Below, one piece after another: positions 1 through 5,434 of a stretch of 5,434 nucleotides of DNA. The notes below the pieces were generated by a model. The model saw only the letters and a list, made by a program, of their open reading frames with translations. It was not told the DNA's origin and ran no database searches. The stretch comes from JAUVIB01 sp964424545 (GTDB lineage: Bacteria > Calditrichota > Calditrichia > Calditrichales > Calditrichaceae), in NCBI GenBank assembly GCA_964424545.1, contig CAYRJN010000233.1:1-5434 (forward strand), in the 5' to 3' direction. Within the stretch, counting starts at the first letter, position 1; each line of letters opens with the position of its first letter. A program made the position numbers and the translations under genes.

Positions 1-247
1 TGGCAAATTTTCACTTTTTTTTTCTTTTTACACAAAATTACGGACTTAATCTTTTTTCACACTATAATCCTATAAGCCTTCGATATGAAAATACGTTTAA
101 ATTGTAGAAAATAATAAATCATTAATTGGAAATAAATTGAGGTTGGAGGGTGTTATATGTTTTATAGGAATTAAAAATTACGGATAATTATTTTGAAAAA
201 AATATAGAAACGATTGACCTTCCTGACAATGTCGCGGCCTTTTTTAT

Positions 248-276
248 TTGACTGTCTGCGCGCTACATTTTAAATT
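248..276 (+). promoter_or_regulatory. candidate sigma70-type promoter for the acidic-protein gene
   Basis: TTGACT at 248-253 (five of six matches to the -35 consensus) is followed after 17 bases by TAAATT at 271-276 (four of six matches to the -10 consensus). Transcription would start near 283, leaving a leader of about 18 bases that contains the ribosome binding site. The surrounding DNA is so AT-rich that such matches arise easily. If the host is a true Bacteroidota member its housekeeping promoters would look different, so this is only a candidate. Confidence 0.25.
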
Positions 277-290
277 CTATTAAAATAATT

Positions 291-296
291 AAAGGA
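291..296 (+). promoter_or_regulatory. ribosome binding site for the gene at 301
   Basis: AAAGGA lies four bases upstream of the ATG at 301. It supports that ATG as the true start of the acidic hypothetical protein. Confidence 0.55.
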
Positions 297-300
297 TAAG

Positions 301-1611
301 ATGGCCGAACAATTTAAAAAAGTTTATATCACGGTTCGTGAATTTATCACGTCATGGGAAAAAGAAGTTTATGAGCTGAATAATCTCGATTATTTTATTT
401 ATATTCTAATTAACCAACTTGGCGCTTATATCAAAAAAGAGTATTTTTCTCGTGATAATAACAAAGGCGAATTATATTTAACCGATGATGAAATAAGCGC
501 CTTGGTTTTTAATATCGGCGATACCCTGCATTATTTCATGGAAAAAAATTGTTATGGCGTATGTCCGTTTAATTGCCCAGGTCATTTGCATGATAAAATC
601 AATCCTGACGAAAAGTATTTACGCGAAATCTTTCCGGACAAAGATACAATTCCCAATCCTTCCTGTAAAACAAAAGAAGACTGCTTTTATTTAGAAGTAC
701 TAAACAGCGTTGTATTGGAATCTTTGGTTGACTTTTATAACTACGATAAAGGTGTTGTGTTTGAAATAAGCGATGTGAAATTTTTTAAATTTGCTTCGAT
801 TATTGTCGAGCAAATTGTTGAAGCGGTAGGAAGCGTCGGTAAAGATCTGCTTATCAACCCCTTCGAAAATAAATCCGATCGTTTTGAAGAGCTTCTCGCC
901 GATACGGAGGAAAACTGGGATATAGACTATATGGAAACGGATGATGTGGAAGAAACCGAGTTGTGGAAGGTTGGACATCTGTTAATAGAAAATGTGATTG
1001 AGGAATATCGCTTTGATAATCCGGTTGCAAAAAATAATTATTTGCGAATTTTGGATAAATTTCGCGAATATTTGATTGTATATTTAGGACTACAAAAAGT
1101 TACCGATATTAACGAAGGCGATTTGCGCGATTTTATGGCGATCCATTTCATCCATGAAATGGTAACGGAGCAGGAACAGGACGGATTTGGCTTTGTTGAA
1201 GAATTGAAAATGCTTTTTGAACATATTGATTCGCATTATAATACGGATTTGGAAAGCAAGTTTAACAAGTTAATAAACGATGAGTATTCTAATATTGATA
1301 GAGTCCTTGGTATTTGCTACGATTATTTCAGCAAAAACTCTTTTATTGAATTTATGCTTTCCGATGAATACGTAAATGAAAACCTAAACGAAGGTTTTTT
1401 TGAACTAGTTAATAAATCGGATGATACGTTTGTAGTTCGCGATATTCATATCGATATAGAGTTTGATAATGTAATGCTTGGGAATTTAAATAATCGCCCG
1501 TTGAGAGCCGGAGATATTCTTCATGCGCAGTTGCTTGAAGAAAATAATCAATGGCGTTTGGTATCGCTTGAAATGATTTATCCCTCATTCTCTAAAGAAT
1601 ACTTAATTTAA
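301..1611 (+). CDS. hypothetical acidic protein, 436 aa, with Cys/His cluster
   Basis: I do not recognise this protein. It starts at an ATG preceded by AAAGGA and ends with TAA. By my count it has about 87 Asp/Glu against about 40 Lys/Arg, so it is strongly acidic, with the densest patch at residues 201-219 (11 acidic residues). There is no signal peptide or membrane segment, so it is probably cytoplasmic. Residues 84-128 hold five cysteines (84, 88, 92, 122, 128) and two histidines (95, 97), arranged C-x3-C-x3-C-x2-H-x-H then C-x5-C, which could bind a metal. Residues 1-80 and 130-370 look mainly helical. Residues 376-430 look beta-rich, with an 'RAGDILHAQL' turn and an aromatic end, like a small barrel domain. 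It stands alone on the plus strand, convergent with the sugar-related cluster, so context gives little. The coding call is secure from length, ribosome binding site and composition; the function is unknown. Confidence 0.88.
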   Translation: MAEQFKKVYITVREFITSWEKEVYELNNLDYFIYILINQLGAYIKKEYFSRDNNKGELYLTDDEISALVFNIGDTLHYFMEKNCYGVCPFNCPGHLHDKINPDEKYLREIFPDKDTIPNPSCKTKEDCFYLEVLNSVVLESLVDFYNYDKGVVFEISDVKFFKFASIIVEQIVEAVGSVGKDLLINPFENKSDRFEELLADTEENWDIDYMETDDVEETELWKVGHLLIENVIEEYRFDNPVAKNNYLRILDKFREYLIVYLGLQKVTDINEGDLRDFMAIHFIHEMVTEQEQDGFGFVEELKMLFEHIDSHYNTDLESKFNKLINDEYSNIDRVLGICYDYFSKNSFIEFMLSDEYVNENLNEGFFELVNKSDDTFVVRDIHIDIEFDNVMLGNLNNRPLRAGDILHAQLLEENNQWRLVSLEMIYPSFSKEYLI

Positions 1612-1691
1612 CCGTTATGCCATCCTTTTATAAATGGATTTAACCTTTTCAGAACTTTATATGAAAAAATATTGGGAATCACGCTAATCCA
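1612..1691. other. convergent intergenic gap
   Basis: This 80-base gap separates two convergent genes, so terminators are expected. Only weak structures are visible. An interrupted inverted repeat lies at 1622-1639 (ATCC ... GGAT around an AT core). AATGGATT at 1633-1640 is complementary to AATCCATT at 1686-1693, just inside the end of the leftward gene. Read leftward, a run of six T (1664-1669) follows the leftward gene's stop with only a very weak GC pairing before it. None is a convincing intrinsic terminator. Confidence 0.45.
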
Positions 1692-3044
1692 TTAATAAAT
1701 CGTTTTTAATTCGCTGCTTTTATAATAGTGGCTTAATATCTTTTCGGTGGAATAACCATTTAAAGCCATTCCCAAAGCGCCGATCTGACATAATCCAGCA
1801 CCATGCCCCCAGCCCGCGCCATGTAACATAAACAGATTGGGGATATCGCTGTTGGCAGAATACGTTTTATCAATAAAAAAAGCTGAACTGTATAAGAAAG
1901 AGCGGTGCAAAGCTTGTCGAATAGCGTATTCGTTTTGTAAAATTTATTCTTTATCTTTATTCTTTTTGTTCTTGTATTGTAATTTTAGTTTGGTAATTCT
2001 GCCGGATGCGCCACGTTTTAATGGGATCAGATCCGTAATTATTGCGACGTTAAGTTTGAAATGAAGATTGATGTTTTTTACTAAATCTTGTTGCTTTAAT
2101 TCGATTCTCCAACGATAATAATGCCCTGTTTCGTCTACAGAACCGAGATATTGTTTTAAATTCTTTTCCGGAATGATTTGCGGAGAACAAAAGGCTGTTG
2201 GCGGATTGGTAATCCATTTGCGAAAAGCTTTCTCATTATTCAACGGAGTAATATTCTTAACATTCGGTATGTCCGGTAGAGCCGAAAGATAGGGGATAGG
2301 CTCGCCCTGCCAGATGTTTTGGTAAGCCTCCGTCATGCCGCCGCAGCTTTTGGAATAGCGGGCATCGCAAATTTTTCCTTCGTATAATAAAACCATTCCT
2401 TTTGTATTTTGCGCGCCGGCGATGGATTGTTTGCTTAAATGGGTTGTTCCCTGGTATCGTTGGCAGCAATCGTCGTTGCAGGCGTCGATTCCCAGCTCGT
2501 TATGTTTCCGCTCAGCAGCGCACAGAAGCCATGAACGGGCGGCAATGGTTTGTGCTTCTATAAGTGCCGGCGGACTAACTGCCCCCATCTCCGACGTGGC
2601 TACGCACATTAAATAGCTTTCCAAGGGAACTCTGTTAATTAACAGAAGAGTATTGTCAATGCGTTTAATTATAATGCTTCCGGGTAAATGAATATCAATT
2701 CTTTTTTTCCAGTGGAAGTTTCTACCGGTAATAACATTTTTTAATAAAATTCCCGATTGGGGAGCAATGCGGTCAAAATCAATCTTTTCGGGACTTATCT
2801 CGATGACTTTTTTTACCGTTATATTTTCAGAATTATTGTTGATAGTGGTGGTGAGTCCGTCATCGAGTAATTGTACGGACAGGCGTGTCCCGGTTGCCAG
2901 GATTGCTGCTTTTTCGTCCCATTTTAATTGATATTGTATATTGTCGGGAAGTTTAAGCTGTAAAGATTGTGTATCATCTTCCGGTAAAACGATACCGACC
3001 GATATAATCGGTTCCTGTTGCGGAATTTGACCTGGATTAAGCAT
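1692..3044 (-). pseudogene. SpoIID/LytB-domain protein, interrupted by one in-frame TAA
   Basis: SpoIID-type proteins cleave peptidoglycan glycan strands (lytic transglycosylase) or enhance amidases. The ATG at 3044 is chosen over an upstream TTG at 3071 because GGGGAGG precedes it. The frame is 450 codons with TAA at codon 367. Family features before the stop: 'RVPLESYLMCVATSEMG' with the expected catalytic Glu152; 'ALIEAQTIAARSW' (161-172); a Cys-rich 'CNDDCCQRYQG' (189-199); 'YSKSCGGMTEAY' (230-241); 'IPLKRGASGRI' (340-350). After the stop, in the same frame, come 'EYAIRQAL' and 'SFLYSSAF', then the signature 'GWGHGAGLCQIGALGMA' (411-427) and 'ILSHYY'. No signal peptide is seen, as I recall for Bacteroidota-type relatives, so it is probably cytoplasmic, where a role in wall-fragment or other glycan metabolism is conceivable. 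As written, the product is 366 residues and lacks the most conserved C-terminal motif, so it is probably inactive unless the stop is read through or is a sequencing error. Confidence 0.85.
1944..1946 (-). other. in-frame TAA interrupting the SpoIID-like gene
   Basis: Read leftward, the codons around the interruption are AAA GAA TAA ATT TTA CAA. The stop follows a Lys/Asn/Asp-rich stretch (residues 354-366) that corresponds to a variable loop before the conserved 'E..IR..L' segment. The frame stays open for 83 codons beyond it and ends in another TAA at 1692-1694. A single base change from AAA, CAA, GAA, TTA, TCA, TAT or TAC would explain it. The unknown gene and the kinase use TAA as their normal terminal stop, so reassignment of TAA in this genome is unlikely. 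Confidence 0.9.
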
Positions 3045-4221
3045 TGTCCTCCCCGTAAACCATAGCGTCAACAGCTGCGCCGAGAGCGGGAGCCGCGCGT
3101 AAATTGGAAAAGGCGATAAAGCGCTCTAAATCGGCATAGTGTCTTTTGGCCGATTTAGAGAGGTGCGGTGACTGCTCGATTTTTTGTATTAATAAATGCA
3201 TTAACGGTTCTTTTAACTGTATTGCGCCGATTTCGCTTTTCATTAAAGAACCGATTCGCTGACCGATGATGATGCGTTCAAAAAATGAGCCTTTGTAGGG
3301 ATGATTTTCTTCAAGTGTATTGCGTTCGGTATTAACGAAGGAGAAATTATTTTGCCAGCCTTTGTATAAGGTGGTGATACGTTCCAAAAGCAAGTCGCTT
3401 AATACGTCAAGATAGATACGGCAGGTTTGTTGGGCATTATTTTCGCCGTTTTGGCTGCGTTCGATTATGGTATCGGCAAAAACATTTTGTTTATTTAATT
3501 CTGCCGTGGTTGTTTTGCTGATTTGGGCATATAGTTGTTGAAAGCCGCGGGCTGATACGATGGATTCAAGAGAAACGCCGTCGTTGTTTTTCATTTCCCA
3601 TGTTTTGGCCAGCCAATTCTTTGTTTGGTCAAAAGGCAACAAGCAGCCATTTAGTTTCAGAGCATCCGCCGCACCTGTGCCCAATCCAATATAATAGGCG
3701 TTTTGCACATCGCGAAACAGTCCGTTTTCCGCGTAATTTTCGCCTATACCGCAGTAGTCCGCATCGCTGCCAAGTCGTTTTATAGGCTCAACAAAATTGA
3801 TTTTCCCCATTGATAACCGTTCCTCAAGGTTTTTAATATAATGGGGCATTCGCGGGCCGTTGGCTATTACGGCTATTCCTTTTCCTTCCTTTGTCTTAAG
3901 CCCCGGCATTCCGATGCCCACGACAATATTTTTGTTTTTGGACTGTTGGGTGATATCTTCTATTACTTGTGCGCAGGTTTCGATCAAAACAGCACCTTGT
4001 TGGATTTCAGAGTTTGTGAGATGAAATTCACCTTTTCTGAAATCATCCAACTGTTCCCCAAGACTTACAGGAGTAAAATTTTCAATATAACCGGGGATGG
4101 AGGAATAGGCCATTTCCGCATGAATTGTTCCTAACATGAATGATTTTTTTTTTGTTATTTCAACCTGCCATGCGTTTATTTTCGTCGCCCCGCCATCTAT
4201 GCCGATTAGAATTTGACTCAT
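3037..4221 (-). CDS. ROK-like sugar kinase (ASKHA fold)
   Basis: This 394-residue protein is probably an ATP-dependent sugar kinase of the actin-like ASKHA superfamily. 'IGIDGGATKINAW' (6-18) is the phosphate-1 loop. 'VGIGMPGLKTKEGKG' (101-115) matches the ROK segment after the first domain. 'GSDADYCGIGENY' (151-163) carries the probable catalytic Asp region. 'YYIGLGTGAADALKLNG' (176-192) is the phosphate-2 loop. 'ERIIIGQRIGSLM' (315-327) and 'APALGAAVDAM' (377-387) fit the ROK C-terminal lobe. The ROK zinc motif (CxCGxxGC) and its preceding GH are missing; 'SLESIVSARG' (217-226) aligns with the segment that usually follows them. A BadF/N-acetylglucosamine-kinase-type member is the alternative. 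An AGAAGA nine bases before the ATG supports the start. It lies 41 bases after the glycosyltransferase and overlaps the SpoIID-like gene by 8 bases, so translation of the latter is probably coupled. A wall-sugar substrate is suggested only by this context. Confidence 0.8.
   Translation of the reverse strand: MSQILIGIDGGATKINAWQVEITKKKSFMLGTIHAEMAYSSIPGYIENFTPVSLGEQLDDFRKGEFHLTNSEIQQGAVLIETCAQVIEDITQQSKNKNIVVGIGMPGLKTKEGKGIAVIANGPRMPHYIKNLEERLSMGKINFVEPIKRLGSDADYCGIGENYAENGLFRDVQNAYYIGLGTGAADALKLNGCLLPFDQTKNWLAKTWEMKNNDGVSLESIVSARGFQQLYAQISKTTTAELNKQNVFADTIIERSQNGENNAQQTCRIYLDVLSDLLLERITTLYKGWQNNFSFVNTERNTLEENHPYKGSFFERIIIGQRIGSLMKSEIGAIQLKEPLMHLLIQKIEQSPHLSKSAKRHYADLERFIAFSNLRAAPALGAAVDAMVYGEDNA
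3048..3054 (-). promoter_or_regulatory. ribosome binding site that sets the SpoIID-like start
   Basis: GGGGAGG on the minus strand ends three bases before the ATG at 3044. It lies within the last codons of the kinase gene. The spacing is short, but the match to the anti-Shine-Dalgarno sequence is strong. It favours this ATG over the TTG at 3071, which would add nine residues with no family similarity. The ATG overlaps the kinase end by 8 bases, an arrangement typical of translational coupling. Confidence 0.6.
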
Positions 4222-4230
4222 AAATAGTTG

Positions 4231-4236
4231 TCTTCT
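4231..4236 (-). promoter_or_regulatory. ribosome binding site for the ROK-like kinase
   Basis: AGAAGA on the minus strand lies nine bases before the ATG at 4221. It is a moderate Shine-Dalgarno match in an otherwise AT-rich 41-base spacer. No convincing promoter is visible in that spacer, which supports co-transcription with the glycosyltransferase upstream. Confidence 0.4.
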
Positions 4237-4262
4237 TTTATTTTAATTGGTCATTTTATATT

Positions 4263-5434
4263 CTAAAGGGATTTATTATTTAACTTCATCCGCCTTTTAA
4301 GCGCCTTTTGACGCATATAATCCTTGGCTTCGTTATTGCGATCGATTGTTTGTTGATCGATACTGTGATCGGTGCCGCCGGAGTGCCGTATAACCTTGTA
4401 TATAGGGTCCCACACGCGTCCGATACGGTGACGTTCACTGATGGTCAATACCATGTTGTAATCTTCGCCGTAATTGCGTGCGTAGGGTTCTTCATTCATG
4501 CTAAATCCGATGCGGCGGATTAATTCAACGGGAATAGAGCGCGGAGCGCCGGCGCCGTTGATTCGTAGCAGATTGTTACGGCCGTTATCTTCCGTCCATT
4601 CTTCGTGCGTTACCACCGGCAGATCTTTTAATGGATAAATATGACCGTCGTCCTTCATTTCCCAGACCTCGTAAGAACCGATGACCATGCCGATATTTTC
4701 ATCGCTGTCGAAAACCTGTAAAATTTTTTCAACGGCATCCGTTTTTAAACGGTCGTCGGAGTCCAATTGAATGTAAAATTCCCCCTGCGCTTCTTGTGCG
4801 CCGAGATTAAGGCAAAAACCGATATTGTTGATATCCGTTACCAATAATTTCACTTGCGGTAAATCAGTATTGTATAAATCCCCTTTTTGCATAAAACGTT
4901 GAACTGAGGGAATTGTGGGATCATCGTTTCCGCCGTTTACAACAACGATAACTTCAATCTCCCGAACAGTTTGCGCCTGCACGCTTTCAATGGCATGGAC
5001 AATGAAATCGGGGCGGTTATAAACAGGAATAATAATGGACGCCTTGAGGGGACAACTTCTTTCCGATTTCGGGCGCGGGCTATAAAATGCACCGGGGGGT
5101 AAATAGGCGCCGATACGTAGCAAATGAGCGCTTAAGATGCGTTCGGCTTCCGATTGCTGGTCCTTAGCGGAAAGGAGATAGTCGAAAACATTATGTCGTC
5201 TCTCTGCAGTTGTTACATGGTATAATGAACCGTGAAAACGATTGGCAATATGAACCAATTCGTATTTTTCGGATAGTTTTAAACGTAAATCATACAACGC
5301 GTTATAATGAACCGTTTGATCGGGAAAGTCAATATTTTCTAACGCTTCACGTTTTATAAAATAGGCAAAGCCGTAATCCTGATTATCGCGCAGGCGTCCG
5401 GAATGATGCTTTAAAAGATGAATTTCTTTTTCAT
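4263..5434 (-). CDS. family 2 glycosyltransferase, partial (start beyond right edge)
   Basis: The reading frame is open to the right edge, giving 389 visible residues; the TTG at 5297 is not a credible start because conserved sequence continues upstream of it. Visible residues 1-75 ('DYGFAYFIKREALENIDFP', 'ALYDLRLKLSEKYELVHI') resemble the tail of a first GT-A-type domain. A second domain begins with 'ASIIIPVYNRPDFIVHAIESVQAQT' (about 131-155), the nucleotide-sugar binding start of GT2 enzymes. It continues with the metal-binding 'QLDSDDRLK' (222-230), 'NGRNNLLRINGAGAPR' (283-298) and 'YGEDYNM' (321-327), whose ED fits the catalytic base. There is no membrane segment, so the protein is probably cytoplasmic or peripheral. 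GT2 enzymes transfer a sugar from a nucleotide donor; donor and acceptor cannot be told. Similar two-part proteins are, as I recall, found in Bacteroidota. It ends in TAG, unlike the TAA of its neighbours, 41 bases before the kinase. Confidence 0.85.
   Translation of the reverse strand, partial: EKEIHLLKHHSGRLRDNQDYGFAYFIKREALENIDFPDQTVHYNALYDLRLKLSEKYELVHIANRFHGSLYHVTTAERRHNVFDYLLSAKDQQSEAERILSAHLLRIGAYLPPGAFYSPRPKSERSCPLKASIIIPVYNRPDFIVHAIESVQAQTVREIEVIVVVNGGNDDPTIPSVQRFMQKGDLYNTDLPQVKLLVTDINNIGFCLNLGAQEAQGEFYIQLDSDDRLKTDAVEKILQVFDSDENIGMVIGSYEVWEMKDDGHIYPLKDLPVVTHEEWTEDNGRNNLLRINGAGAPRSIPVELIRRIGFSMNEEPYARNYGEDYNMVLTISERHRIGRVWDPIYKVIRHSGGTDHSIDQQTIDRNNEAKDYMRQKALKRRMKLNNKSL

Larger units (their letters stand above)
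1..300. other. AT-rich intergenic region
   Basis: No coding region is supported here on either strand. The stretch is strongly AT-rich. A T-rich tract at about 15-29 could be the tail of a terminator belonging to a rightward gene outside the window, but the hairpin that would precede it is not visible. An 11-base direct repeat (AAAATTACGGA) occurs at 34-44 and 174-184. A good Shine-Dalgarno-like GGAGG at 145-149 precedes an ATG at 157, but that frame closes after five codons. A weak promoter candidate and a ribosome binding site for the following gene lie at its right end and are listed separately. Confidence 0.7.

Noticed and set aside
207..247. Rho-independent terminator ending in the T-run at 239-247
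   Set aside because: The only stem before it (around GACAATGTC) is very short with mismatches outside, and no gene upstream in the window needs it.
700..978. Minus-strand open frame within the acidic-protein gene
   Set aside because: It is antisense to a longer gene with a ribosome binding site, and its sequence has no recognisable domain.
1622..1639. Intrinsic terminator hairpin between the convergent genes
   Set aside because: The stem has four outer pairs, a mismatch, then only A-T pairs, and no proper T-run follows in either direction, so it is too weak to call.
1692..1910. Separate small leftward gene of 72 codons starting at TTG 1910
   Set aside because: It is the C-terminal SpoIID signature, in the same frame as the larger upstream part. 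No ribosome binding site precedes the TTG, and conserved sequence (EYAIRQAL) extends upstream of it to the TAA.
1944..1946. TAA reassigned to an amino acid in this organism
   Set aside because: The unknown gene and the kinase end with TAA at natural C-termini, and neither they nor the glycosyltransferase has an internal TAA. One instance is not evidence for a changed code.
1900..1960. Frameshift in the SpoIID-like gene
   Set aside because: Distances between the two open segments are exact multiples of three and family similarity continues in one frame on both sides, so a substitution to TAA explains it without any insertion or deletion.
3841..4134. Plus-strand open frame opposite the kinase
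   Set aside because: It lies wholly antisense to the well-supported kinase and has no ribosome binding site or recognisable family sequence. The same holds for the plus-strand frames around 1837-2064, 2422-2616, 3600-3785 and 4308-4523.

Overview
This AT-rich window is most likely chromosomal DNA from a Gram-negative-type bacterium of the Bacteroidota/FCB assemblage or a related lineage (Cloacimonadota, Calditrichota and similar). The placement is an inference. It rests on a leftward cluster whose glycosyltransferase and SpoIID-like protein look, from memory of family sequences, like the signal-peptide-less forms found in Bacteroidota. I cannot name a genus. No phage, insertion sequence, CRISPR array, rRNA or tRNA was seen.

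Layout: positions 1-300 are AT-rich intergenic DNA with a weak promoter candidate and a clear ribosome binding site for the next gene. Positions 301-1611 (+) encode a very acidic 436-residue protein of unknown function, with a Cys/His cluster near residues 84-128 and a probable beta-rich C-terminal domain. An 80-bp convergent gap follows. On the minus strand, in transcription order from the right edge, are: a family 2 glycosyltransferase, open at the window edge and probably the second half of a tandem-domain protein (5432-4263); a ROK-like sugar kinase (4221-3037); and a SpoIID/LytB-domain protein (3044-1692) that starts inside the last codons of the kinase gene.

The three leftward genes are tightly packed (41-bp gap, then an 8-bp overlap) and are probably one operon. 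A glycosyltransferase, a sugar kinase and a SpoIID-type glycan-strand enzyme together suggest cell-wall or surface-glycan metabolism, perhaps peptidoglycan turnover or recycling. The substrate cannot be read from sequence.

The most notable observation is a single in-frame TAA (1944-1946) in the SpoIID gene. It separates residues 1-366 from 83 further residues that carry the hallmark GWGHG...CQ.GA signature. The frame is continuous across the stop and conserved family sequence lies on both sides, so this is a point nonsense change (or a sequencing error, or much less likely readthrough), not a frameshift. I found no convincing evidence of a new defence or mobile system.
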